A DNA stretch of 8,536 nt, taken from NCBI GenBank assembly GCA_947623765.1, contig CANQIG010000069.1:1-8536 (forward strand), written 5' to 3'. This stretch comes from an uncultured Clostridia bacterium. GTDB lineage: Bacteria > Bacillota > Clostridia > Oscillospirales > Acutalibacteraceae. Each line of letters starts with the position of its first letter. Within the stretch, counting starts at the first letter, position 1. The translations under genes were made by a program, and so were the position numbers. Shown piece by piece: positions 1-7,422 of this stretch. The notes below the pieces were generated by a model that was not told the DNA's origin, made no database searches, and saw nothing but the letters and a program-made list of their open reading frames with translations.

Positions 1-3000
1 ACGGCGGCGGGCTGACCCGCATGATGGCGAAATAGATGGAGATCGCGACGAGCGCCTTCTCGCCGCCGGAGAGCAGCTCGATATGAGAGACGATCTTCCC
101 CGGCGGATGCACCTCGATGTCGATGCCGCTCTGGAGGATGTCCGTCTCGTCGGAGAAGGAGAGCTTCGCCGCCCCTCCGCCGAAAAGGTCCCGGAAGATC
201 CGCCCGAATCGCTCGTTGATCTCGGTGAACCGCTCGGAGAACCGCTCCGTCATCTGGTGCGTCAGGTCGCCGATGAGCGCGAGGAGCTCCGTTTTGGACT
301 TCTCCACGTCCCCGATCTGATCCCGCATAAAGGTGTACCGCTCGAGGACTTCCTTGTATTCCACGACCGCCGCGACGTTCACTGCCCCGAGCGCTCGGAT
401 CTTGTTTTTCAGTTCTGTGAGCCGCCGCTGCGCGGCCTGTATGTTCTCGACGGGCTTCCCGATCTCCTCCGCCTCCCGGCGGGTGAGCTCATATTCGTCC
501 CAGAGCTTCGCGATGATCGTGTCGTATTCCCGGTTGAGGTTTTCCAGCCGTTCGCGCATCCGCGCGAGCTCCAGCCCGATCTTTTCCCGCTCGCCGCTGC
601 GCTCGCGTTCCTCCTGCCGCAGTTCGCCGGAACGGCGCTCCAGCGCCGTCCGCCGCTCGGCGATCCCCGCGACGCTCCCGCGCTTCTGCTCGGCTTCGCC
701 GCGCAGCGAAAGCGCCTCCGCCCGCAGCGCGTCAATCTGCGCCTTTCTCGCTTCGATCCCGCGGTTCGCCTCGGCGATCTGCGCGGAGAGGTCCCGCACA
801 CGGCTCTCCCGGTCCTCCTGCCGCACTTTGAGCGCTTCGATGCTCTGCAGCAGCGTCTCCCGGTCCTTTTGCAGTGCGAGCCCGGCGAGCCGCAGCTCCT
901 GCAAGCGCAGGGACATCTCGTCCGCGCGGCGCAGCTGCTCCTCGCGGCTCTCCGCCATGCGGTCCATCTTTTCCCGGACCGCACCGGCCTCCTGTTCCAG
1001 CTTCTCCGCTTCTCCCGCCGCTTTTTCCGCCGCCGCCTTCTGGGACGCCACGCGCCCGGCGGCGTTTTCCTTTTCTTCCAGCAGATCCGCGTGCCCGCGC
1101 TTTTCGGCCTCGAGCTCCCGCGCGGCCTGCGCCATCTCGGCGGCAAAGCGCACGCGGTCCTCGCGGAGCGTCTGCAGGCCGCCCCGCGCCGCGTCGAGCT
1201 CTGCGGCGACCTTCGCCGCCTCCGCCGAGAGCGCCTTCAGCCGCTCGTTCGCCGCGTTCGACTTCTGCTCCAATTCCGCCGCCACGCCCCGGATCCGTTC
1301 GATCTCCCCGGCGCGGCTGAGCAGCCCGGAATTGCGCGCCGCAGAGCCGCCGGTGTAGGAACCCCCGGCGTTCACGACCTGCCCGTCGAGGCTGACGACG
1401 CGCGTCCTAAACTGCATCTGCCGCGCGATCCGCGCAGCGTCGTCGAGCGTCTCGGCGACGACCGTCCGCCCGAGCAGCGAATCCCGAATTCCGTTGTATT
1501 TCGGATCGACCTCGCAGAGCTCCGAGGCGACGCCCACGAACCCGGGCGCGCCGCGCACCTCCCGCACGTCGACCGTATTTCCCCGCACGGTGGTCAGGGG
1601 CAGGAACGTCGCGCGGCCCGCGTCCCGCTGTTTCAGCAGACGGATCGCGGCCTTCGCTGCGTTTTCGTCGTCCACGACCACGTTCTGCATCGCCGCGCCG
1701 AGCGCGGTCTCGAGCGCCACGGCGTATTCCCGCGGCACGCGGAGGATTTGCGTCACCGGGCCGTGGATCCCCGCAAGGTTCCCGCGCCCCTTCTCGCGCA
1801 TGACCGTCTTCACGCTCTGCGTGAAGCCCTCGAGGTTCCGTTCCAAGTCTTCCAACAGTTTTGCCCGGCGCGACTGTTCCGCGGCGTCCAGCCGCAGCTT
1901 CTCGGCCTCGTTTTTCGCCGCTTCCACGCGGCCCCGGCGGCTCTCCAGCCGCATCTCATAGCCGCGCACGGCGTTCTCTCCCGCCGCTATCTTCTCCTCT
2001 GTCTCCCGGACCATCCCGGAAAGCTCCTCGCCCTCCGAGGTCAGCGCCGCGATCCGCGCCTCGTTCTCCGCGACGGCGCTCTCCACCGAGGCCGTCCGGT
2101 TCAAAATCTCCTGCACGGAGGCCTCTGCCTCCGCGCGGCGCACGCGCACCTCGGAGAGTGCGTCGCCCAGACGGGCGAGCTCCGCCGCGACGTCGTCCAG
2201 CCGCCGCGACGCGCCGTCCGCGCTCTGGCGCATCGCCTCGAGCTCCCCGGTATACGCGATGAAATCCGCGTTGCTCTGCGCGATCTCGCTGTCCTTTTTC
2301 GCGACCTCTTTTTCCTTCTCCGCAGCCTCCGCGCGCAGTTCCTCGCCGGACCGGCTGCTCTCCGCGATCTCCTGCTCGAGCCGTTCGACGGTCTGCGCGA
2401 AATGCGCCAGATCGTTCTCCGCGACGGAGATCTCCCCCTCGCGGCGCGTCGCGGCCTCGTCCTTTTCCGCCGCCTCGCTGCGCGCCTGCTCCATCCGCGC
2501 GGTGCAGTCGTTCGTCTCGTTGTAGTTCCGCTCGATCTCTGCAGCGAGCGCTTCGAGCGCCTCCTCCGCCTCCCGGTAGGAGACCTCCGCCGCGCCGATC
2601 CGCTCCTCCGCCTCGCGCACCGTCTTCCCGGAGCGGTTCAGCGTCTCGAGCCACAGCCCGATCTCGAGCTCCTTTTTCTCCTTGTCGAGCGCGATGAATT
2701 TCTCCGCCTTTTCCGCCTGTTCGCGCAGCGGCTCCACGCGGCCCTCCAGCTCGGAGAGGATGTCCCGAAGGCGCACGAGGTTCTCCTCCGCGCGCTCGAG
2801 GCGGCGCTCGGCCTCCTCCTTGCGGTAACGGAAGCGGGAGATGCCTGCCGCCTCCTCGAAGATCTCGCGCCGGTCCTCCGACCTTGCGGAGACGATCGCG
2901 TCGATCTTTCCCTGCCCGATCATCGAATAGCCGTCGCGCCCGAGACCTGTGTCCATGAAAAGCTCGTGGATGTCCCGAAGGCGCACGGTCGTCTTGTTGA

Positions 3001-3340
3001 TCTGATACTCGCTCTCGCCCGAACGGTAGAACCGCCGCGTGATGGCGACGGTATCCCCGTCGAAGTTCAGCCGGCGGTCGCTGTTGTCCACCGTCAGCGT
3101 GACCTCGGCGTATCCCTGCGCCTTGCGCTGCGGCGTGCCGCTGAAAATGACGTCCTCCATTCTGGAGCACCGGAGCGTCCGCGCGGACTGCTCGCCGAGC
3201 ACCCAGCGCATCGCGTCGCTGATATTGCTTTTTCCGCTCCCGTTCGGCCCGACGACCGCCGTGATGCCGTCCTCAAAATGCAGGACGGTCTTGTCCGGGA
3301 AGGTCTTGAAGCCGTGCAGCTCCAGCGTTTTTAAAAGCAT
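1..3340 (-). CDS. smc: Chromosome segregation ATPase SMC (partial, 3' end beyond window)
   Basis: SMC is the ATPase of the bacterial condensin complex (with ScpA and ScpB), which extrudes DNA loops and helps separate new chromosomes. The frame is open for 1113 residues from the ATG to the window edge. Seen in order: an N-terminal head with Walker A GPNGSGKS (31-38), an R-loop region with R57, the FMDTGLGRDGYS segment (128-139) and Q-loop glutamine 143; a long Glu/Ala/Arg-rich coiled coil; a hinge at about 515-665 ending in GGSYTGGS; a returning coil; LGAVN (984-988) where the C-terminal head begins; and the signature LSGGEK (1090-1095). Walker B and the D-loop, about 75 residues judging from the roughly 1186-residue Bacillus protein, lie outside the window. 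Residue 58 is Cys where many homologues have Gly. The ATG is 4 bases after the upstream stop and has an AGGTGA ribosome site. The family assignment is secure. Confidence 0.98.
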   Translation of the reverse strand, partial: MLLKTLELHGFKTFPDKTVLHFEDGITAVVGPNGSGKSNISDAMRWVLGEQSARTLRCSRMEDVIFSGTPQRKAQGYAEVTLTVDNSDRRLNFDGDTVAITRRFYRSGESEYQINKTTVRLRDIHELFMDTGLGRDGYSMIGQGKIDAIVSARSEDRREIFEEAAGISRFRYRKEEAERRLERAEENLVRLRDILSELEGRVEPLREQAEKAEKFIALDKEKKELEIGLWLETLNRSGKTVREAEERIGAAEVSYREAEEALEALAAEIERNYNETNDCTARMEQARSEAAEKDEAATRREGEISVAENDLAHFAQTVERLEQEIAESSRSGEELRAEAAEKEKEVAKKDSEIAQSNADFIAYTGELEAMRQSADGASRRLDDVAAELARLGDALSEVRVRRAEAEASVQEILNRTASVESAVAENEARIAALTSEGEELSGMVRETEEKIAAGENAVRGYEMRLESRRGRVEAAKNEAEKLRLDAAEQSRRAKLLEDLERNLEGFTQSVKTVMREKGRGNLAGIHGPVTQILRVPREYAVALETALGAAMQNVVVDDENAAKAAIRLLKQRDAGRATFLPLTTVRGNTVDVREVRGAPGFVGVASELCEVDPKYNGIRDSLLGRTVVAETLDDAARIARQMQFRTRVVSLDGQVVNAGGSYTGGSAARNSGLLSRAGEIERIRGVAAELEQKSNAANERLKALSAEAAKVAAELDAARGGLQTLREDRVRFAAEMAQAARELEAEKRGHADLLEEKENAAGRVASQKAAAEKAAGEAEKLEQEAGAVREKMDRMAESREEQLRRADEMSLRLQELRLAGLALQKDRETLLQSIEALKVRQEDRESRVRDLSAQIAEANRGIEARKAQIDALRAEALSLRGEAEQKRGSVAGIAERRTALERRSGELRQEERERSGEREKIGLELARMRERLENLNREYDTIIAKLWDEYELTRREAEEIGKPVENIQAAQRRLTELKNKIRALGAVNVAAVVEYKEVLERYTFMRDQIGDVEKSKTELLALIGDLTHQMTERFSERFTEINERFGRIFRDLFGGGAAKLSFSDETDILQSGIDIEVHPPGKIVSHIELLSGGEKALVAISIYFAIMRVSPPP

Positions 3341-3344
3341 GGGT

Positions 3345-3350
3345 TCACCT
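3345..3350 (-). promoter_or_regulatory. Ribosome binding site of smc, containing the upstream stop codon
   Basis: The minus strand reads AGGTGA, then four bases, then the smc ATG. The TGA in this motif is also the stop codon of the radical SAM gene, and AGG is that gene's last arginine codon. A ribosome finishing the upstream gene therefore sits on the smc initiation site, which suggests coupled translation. The motif and spacing are seen directly; the coupling is inferred. Confidence 0.75.
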
Positions 3351-4346
3351 GTCCGTTTCGAGAATCTGATAGAGCACGCCGGAAAGCGAAGCGTCCGGCA
3401 GGATCTTCACATCGAAGCCCGCCTTTGAAAGCGCCGCGAGGTTCCGCTTCCCGTGTCCCTTGGCCGTGGAGAGCAAACGTTCCGGTACCGCGACGACCGC
3501 CCTTCGGCAGCCCCGTGCGGTCAGCTCCGAAAGGAGCGCGTCGAGGAAGATCTTCCCCCGGCAAAGCTCCATGAACGCCGGGTGATACGGCCCGGCAAGC
3601 GCGTTTTTCGTCTCCGCGCTGTCGTGCAGCCCGACCTTCAGCACGCGCACGCCCGCGCGCTCGATCCTTCCGATCAGTTCCGCGCAGAGCGCGACCGCGC
3701 CGTCCAGCGTCTGCGGCGCGTATTCCCCCGCGCGCCAGAGCGCCGCGAGGCGTGTATGTTCGAGCACGAGCGTCGGGTAGATCCGCATCCCATCCGGATG
3801 CAGGCGAAGGAGCTCCTCCGCCGTAAAGCGCGCGCCTTCGTCGTCGTCCCCGAAAAGCCCGGTCATCATCTGCAGTCCGAGGGAAAGTCCCGCTTCCCGC
3901 ACGTACAAAGCCGCCCTTCGGACGTCCTCCGCCGTGTGGCCGCGCCCGTTCTTTTGCAGAACTTCGTCGCGCATGGACTGCGCCCCGAGCTCCACGGACG
4001 TGACGCCGCGCCGTTTCAGGTCCTCGGCGGTCTCCCGGTCCACGGCGTCGGGCCGCGTCGAACAGCGGATCCCCGCAAGGCCCCACCGCCGGACCGCCTC
4101 CCCTGCGGCCTCCAACAGCGCGTCCCGGTAATCCTTTGGGACCGCCGTGAAGCTGCCGCCGAAAAACGCGATCTCCGTCTCCTTCGGGTCGTTTTTCAGC
4201 TTCCGGGCCGCGTCTTCTAGGGTCGCGCGCACCTCATCGGGCGTTGGCGCGCGGCGGCTCCCCGTGATCTGCCTCTGGTCGCAGAAGCTGCACTGCCCCG
4301 GGCACCCGACGTGCGGGATAAAGACCGCGATGTTCGCGTGCGGCAC
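3345..4346 (-). CDS. Elp3-like radical SAM protein without acetyltransferase domain
   Basis: This 333-residue protein is a radical SAM enzyme of unknown substrate. The 4Fe-4S cluster site is Cys15, Cys19 and Cys22 in the canonical CX3CX2C spacing. Other family marks are FFGGS (61-65, SAM contact), STRPD (96-100), ELGAQS (119-124), GLQMMTGL (157-164) and the RIYPTLVLEHT segment, all typical of the catalytic domain of Elp3, which modifies wobble uridines in tRNA. Full Elp3 is about 550 residues and ends in a GNAT acetyltransferase domain; this protein stops before that and lacks Elp3's N-terminal basic region, so Elp3 activity should not be assumed. I chose the GTG start, one base after the rnc stop, because the cluster motif begins only 15 residues in and no ATG lies between. 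It looks intact and soluble. Clostridia often carry such a gene between rnc and smc. Confidence 0.9.
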   Translation of the reverse strand: MPHANIAVFIPHVGCPGQCSFCDQRQITGSRRAPTPDEVRATLEDAARKLKNDPKETEIAFFGGSFTAVPKDYRDALLEAAGEAVRRWGLAGIRCSTRPDAVDRETAEDLKRRGVTSVELGAQSMRDEVLQKNGRGHTAEDVRRAALYVREAGLSLGLQMMTGLFGDDDEGARFTAEELLRLHPDGMRIYPTLVLEHTRLAALWRAGEYAPQTLDGAVALCAELIGRIERAGVRVLKVGLHDSAETKNALAGPYHPAFMELCRGKIFLDALLSELTARGCRRAVVAVPERLLSTAKGHGKRNLAALSKAGFDVKILPDASLSGVLYQILETDR

Positions 4347-4347
4347 G

Positions 4348-5034
4348 TCAATACCCCATGAGCTTGAGCGCTTCGGCCGCCGCGTTCTGCTCGGCTTCCT
4401 TTTTGCTCCTGCCGCCGCCGCGCCCGATGACGTTGCTGTTCAGGTGGACCTCCACCGTGAAATGCTTGTCGTGGTCCGGGCCGCGTTCGCCGGTCAGCAC
4501 ATACTCGAGCTTTTCGCCCGGGTTCTGCTGAATGATCTCCTGCAATATTGTCTTGTGGTCCTTAAAGGGCCGCTCTCCCGCAGCGCTCGCCGCGGGCTCG
4601 AGAAACCGCAGGACAAACTTCCGCGCCTCGTCGAGGTCGCCGGAATCGAGATAGATCGCCGCCGTGATGGATTCAAACACGTCGGCGAGGATGCTCGGGC
4701 GGTCCCTGCCGCCGGAATGCTGCTCCCCGTGGCTGAGCCGCAGCATCTCCCCGACGCCGAGCGCACGCGAAAAGACGCACAGGGACTGCTCGCAGACGAG
4801 CGACGCCCGCTTTTTCGTCAGCTTTCCCTCCGGGAGCTTCGGGAACGCGTCAAAGAGATACTCCGCCGCGATGAATCCCAAAATGGAATCCCCGAGGAAT
4901 TCCAGCCGCTCGTAGCTGCGGGCCGTTCCCCGGTTCTCGTTCGCGAAGGAGGAGTGCGTCAGCGCGGCCTCCAAAAGCGAGAGATCGCGGAACGCATACC
5001 CGATCTTCCCGGCAAATTCCTCCAAAGACGTCAT
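4348..5034 (-). CDS. rnc: Ribonuclease III
   Basis: RNase III is a dimeric, Mg2+-dependent endonuclease that cuts double-stranded RNA; it processes the rRNA precursor and trims or destroys mRNAs and antisense RNA pairs. The 228-residue length is normal for the family. The nuclease domain carries the signature ERLEFLGDS (42-50). By position, E42, E45, D49, E69, D118 and E121 match the acidic residues of the E. coli enzyme (E38, E41, D45, E65, D114, E117), so the active site is complete. A double-stranded RNA binding domain fills about 156-226, with the HFTVEV strand and the basic GRSKKEAEQNAA helix. The ATG overlaps the plsX stop in an ATGA and has a strong GGGGAGG site seven bases upstream. 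The adenine-poor, GC-rich codon use matches its neighbours. Confidence 0.98.
   Translation of the reverse strand: MTSLEEFAGKIGYAFRDLSLLEAALTHSSFANENRGTARSYERLEFLGDSILGFIAAEYLFDAFPKLPEGKLTKKRASLVCEQSLCVFSRALGVGEMLRLSHGEQHSGGRDRPSILADVFESITAAIYLDSGDLDEARKFVLRFLEPAASAAGERPFKDHKTILQEIIQQNPGEKLEYVLTGERGPDHDKHFTVEVHLNSNVIGRGGGRSKKEAEQNAAAEALKLMGY
4354..4357 (-). promoter_or_regulatory. Weak ribosome site of the radical SAM gene (GTG start)
   Basis: Only GGGG stands at a suitable place, seven bases before the GTG, inside the last codons of rnc. The rnc TGA lies between it and the GTG. A weak site, a GTG start and a one-base gap together suggest that the gene is translated mainly by ribosomes arriving from rnc, and at a lower level than its neighbours. 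That last part is inference. Confidence 0.45.
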
Positions 5035-6032
5035 GTGTCCGCCTCCCCTCCGACCGCCTTTGCGATCTCCCCGGTGATCCCCGAGGAAACGTACTTCGCC
5101 GTCAGGGAGAGCGCGCTGAACATGGTCCCCGCCTTCGCGCTGCCGTGCACCTTGAACACGGGCTTCGAGCAGCCGAGGATCGGCGCGCCGCCGTAGGAAT
5201 TGTAGTCGAAATCCTTTTTGAACTGCTTCATGTCGCCGAGGACCATCGCCGCGGCGATCTGGTTTTTCAGGTTCTTCTTGAAAATGCCTTTGATCTTATC
5301 GAGCAGGACGAGCGCTACGCCCTCATACGTCTTGACGAAGACGTTCCCGGTGAACCCGTCCGCGACGATCACGTCCGCCGCGTCGTCCGGGACGTCTCTC
5401 GCCTCGACGTTCCCGATGAACCGGATGCGTTTTTCCTCGGAGAGCAGCCGGAACGCCGCCTGCTGCAGAGGCCCGCCCTTGTGGTCCTCCGTGCCGACGT
5501 TCAAAATGCCGACGCGCGGCTGCTTCACGCCCATCACCTTTTCCACATAGACCGAGCCCATCAGCCCGAACTGCGCGAGCATCTGCGGCGTGCACTCGTT
5601 GTTCGCGCCGGAATCCGCGAGCAGGAAAAAGCCCGTCGATTTCGGGAGCACCGGCGCAAAGCAGACGCGCAGCACGCCCTTGAGGCGCTTGACGTAGAGC
5701 GTCGCGCCGACAACGGCCGCGCCGCTGTTCCCGGCGGTGGCAAAGGCGTCCCCCTTGCCGTCCCGCAGGGCTCTGAGGCCCACCGCGAGCGAGCTGTCCT
5801 TCTTCTCCCGGCGGATCGACATCGGGTCGTCGTCCATGGTCAGCACGTCCGGGCAGTCCAGGATCTCCATATCCGAGAGATCGAGCGAGAGGCGCGACGC
5901 GGCCGCCCGGATCGCGTCCGCGCGCCCGGTCAGCAGGATCTCCGTGCCGAGCGCGTCCTTCGCCATGCGGCACCCTTTCAGGATCTCATCTGGGGCATTG
6001 TCCCCGCCGAACGCGTCCACGATGATCTTCAT
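5031..6032 (-). CDS. plsX: Phosphate acyltransferase PlsX
   Basis: PlsX transfers the acyl chain from acyl-ACP to inorganic phosphate. The acyl phosphate is then used by the membrane enzyme PlsY to acylate glycerol-3-phosphate, the first step of phospholipid synthesis in most bacteria. The protein is 333 residues, the usual size. Family marks seen are the N-terminal IIVDAFGGDNAP, where most homologues have DAMGGD, then TAGNSGA, ADSGANNECTP, ILNVGTE, VADGFTGNV and, near the C terminus, YGGAPILG followed by KVHGSA. PlsX is a peripheral membrane protein, and no transmembrane segment is visible. The start at 6032 is supported by the family N-terminus and an AAAGGGAG ribosome site; the frame stays open further upstream only because it runs into the end of trmFO. 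In many Firmicutes acpP follows plsX, but here rnc follows directly with a four-base overlap. Confidence 0.98.
   Translation of the reverse strand: MKIIVDAFGGDNAPDEILKGCRMAKDALGTEILLTGRADAIRAAASRLSLDLSDMEILDCPDVLTMDDDPMSIRREKKDSSLAVGLRALRDGKGDAFATAGNSGAAVVGATLYVKRLKGVLRVCFAPVLPKSTGFFLLADSGANNECTPQMLAQFGLMGSVYVEKVMGVKQPRVGILNVGTEDHKGGPLQQAAFRLLSEEKRIRFIGNVEARDVPDDAADVIVADGFTGNVFVKTYEGVALVLLDKIKGIFKKNLKNQIAAAMVLGDMKQFKKDFDYNSYGGAPILGCSKPVFKVHGSAKAGTMFSALSLTAKYVSSGITGEIAKAVGGEADT
5042..5048 (-). promoter_or_regulatory. Strong ribosome binding site of rnc
   Basis: GGGGAGG on the minus strand, seven bases before the rnc ATG, within the last plsX codons. A second GGAGG lies just upstream and overlaps it. 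This site supports the ATG at 5034 as the true start and allows rnc to start independently as well as by coupling to plsX through the ATGA overlap. Confidence 0.75.
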
Positions 6033-6040
6033 TGCGCCCA

Positions 6041-6045
6041 CTCCC
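6041..6045 (-). promoter_or_regulatory. Ribosome binding site of plsX
   Basis: GGGAG, preceded by AAA, stands eight bases before the plsX ATG in the 31-base gap after trmFO. It decides the start at 6032 over the longer open frame, whose N-terminal part would lie inside trmFO and resembles no PlsX. The gap is too short to hold a full promoter or a hairpin terminator that I can recognise. Confidence 0.75.
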
Positions 6046-6063
6046 TTTCTCTTTCCAAACGTC

Positions 6064-7422
6064 TTATTCTTCCAGTTGTCTTGTCCGTTCCTCCGTCTCC
6101 GTGCGGATCCCCGCCGCGCGTGCCGCGTCTTCGAGGTCCGAAAGCGCGCGCGCCGCGAGCGCCGCGTACCGCGCCTGCTTGTCCCGGATCCGCTCCGGAA
6201 GCTGCGGCAGGACGCCGAAGTTCGCACCCATCGGCTGGAAATCCGCGCTGACGCTCTCCGAAACGTGCCGCGAGAGCGCGCCGAGCATCGTCGTCTCCGG
6301 CAGGACGACCGGCGCTTTCCCGGAAAGCCGCCGCGCGGCGTTCAGCCCCGCGAGCAGCCCGGACCCCGCCGATTCCATATAGCCCTCCACGCCGGTCATC
6401 TGCCCGGCGAAAAACAGCCCGGGCCGCGATCTCGATGAAAAATCCGCCGCGAGGACGCGCGGAGAATCGAGGAACGTGTTGCGGTGCATCACGCCGTACC
6501 GCGCGAACTCCGCATGGCCAAGCCCCGGGATCATCCCGAACACGCGCCGCTGCTCCGGGAATTTCAGGTTCGTCTGGAACCCCACGAGGTTGAACAGCGT
6601 CTTTTCGGCGTTTTCCGTCCGCAGCTGGACGACCGCCCACGGCCTGCGCCCCGTTCTGGGGTCGGTCAGCCCGACGGGTTTGAGCGGCCCGAAGCGCATC
6701 GCGTCCGCGCCGCGCTGCGCGAGCACCTCGATGGGCATACAGCCCTCGTAGACCTTCGGGTCCCGCACGTCGAATTCATGCACGGGCGCGCGCTCCGCCG
6801 AGAGCAGCGCGCCGTAAAACGATTCGTATTCCGCCCGGTCCATCGGGCAGTTGATATAGTCCTCGCCGCCGCGCCCATAGCGTGAGGCGAAAAAACACCG
6901 GTCCATGTCGAGGCTCTCCCGCGTGACGATCGGCGCGGCGGCGTCGAAAAAGTGCAGCGTCCCGCCCGCAAACGCGCGGATCTCCTCCGCGAGTTTTCCT
7001 TCGGTCAGCGGGCCGGTCGCGACGACCGCGACGCCCTCGGGCAGCGTTTCGACCGTCTCCCGCACCAGCTCGATGTTTGGGTGCGCGAGGATCTTTTCCG
7101 TCACGCGCGCGGAGAACTTCTCCCGGTCCACCGCGAGCGCCCCGCCCGCCGGGACCTGCGTCTCGAGCGCTGCGGGCACGAGCAGCGAACCGAGCCGCCG
7201 CATCTCCTCCTTGAGGAGACCCGCCGCGCTCTCCACGCGCGCCGCCTTGAGCGAATTCGAGCAGATCAACTCCGCGAGCCCTTCGGACTTGTGCGCGGGC
7301 GAAAAGCGCTTCGGCTTCATCTCATAGAGCCGCACGCGGAACCCCGCGTTCGCGAGCTGCCACGCGGCTTCGCATCCCGCGAGCCCGCCGCCGATCACCG
7401 GCACCGGTTCATTCGTCGCCAT
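6064..7422 (-). CDS. trmFO: Folate/FAD-dependent tRNA (uracil-54-C5)-methyltransferase TrmFO
   Basis: TrmFO makes 5-methyluridine (ribothymidine) at position 54 in the T loop of tRNA, taking the carbon from 5,10-methylene-tetrahydrofolate and reducing it with FAD; most other bacteria use SAM-dependent TrmA. The 452-residue protein is slightly longer than the usual 435-440, with the excess at its charged C terminus. It begins with a Rossmann FAD motif, VIGGGLAGCEAAW (9-21), followed by YEMKP and ICSNSLK. Cys54 and Cys228 (in EGCMPIE) correspond by position to the two cysteines studied in the Bacillus enzyme. The GYMESAGSGLLAG segment near 370 is the second FAD-binding piece. The ATG overlaps the topA end by 14 bases and follows a GAGGT ribosome site by five bases. 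Two in-frame GTG codons just downstream are less likely starts. Confidence 0.97.
   Translation of the reverse strand: MATNEPVPVIGGGLAGCEAAWQLANAGFRVRLYEMKPKRFSPAHKSEGLAELICSNSLKAARVESAAGLLKEEMRRLGSLLVPAALETQVPAGGALAVDREKFSARVTEKILAHPNIELVRETVETLPEGVAVVATGPLTEGKLAEEIRAFAGGTLHFFDAAAPIVTRESLDMDRCFFASRYGRGGEDYINCPMDRAEYESFYGALLSAERAPVHEFDVRDPKVYEGCMPIEVLAQRGADAMRFGPLKPVGLTDPRTGRRPWAVVQLRTENAEKTLFNLVGFQTNLKFPEQRRVFGMIPGLGHAEFARYGVMHRNTFLDSPRVLAADFSSRSRPGLFFAGQMTGVEGYMESAGSGLLAGLNAARRLSGKAPVVLPETTMLGALSRHVSESVSADFQPMGANFGVLPQLPERIRDKQARYAALAARALSDLEDAARAAGIRTETEERTRQLEE

Noticed and set aside
1956..3170. Minus-strand open frame of 404 codons within smc
   Set aside because: It is out of frame with smc, low in complexity and rich in Arg and Gly, as expected for a shifted reading of a GC-rich coiled-coil gene.
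83..3334. Plus-strand open frame of 1083 codons as a real gene
   Set aside because: It is the exact in-register antisense of smc, whose head, hinge and signature motifs are unmistakable. The predicted protein has no recognisable domain, and its openness follows from codon bias in smc.
4147..5196. Plus-strand open frame of 349 codons across the radical SAM, rnc and plsX genes
   Set aside because: It crosses three well-supported minus-strand genes and shows no known domain; it is an antisense shadow.
6033..6063. Internal promoter or terminator between trmFO and plsX
   Set aside because: The gap is only 31 bases, already holds the plsX ribosome site, and shows no hairpin with a T tract and no paired -35/-10 boxes.
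5031..6227. Longer N-terminus for plsX starting at 6227
   Set aside because: The extra 65 residues overlap the end of trmFO, are Arg/Ser-rich and match no PlsX. The start at 6032 has a good ribosome site and the family N-terminus.
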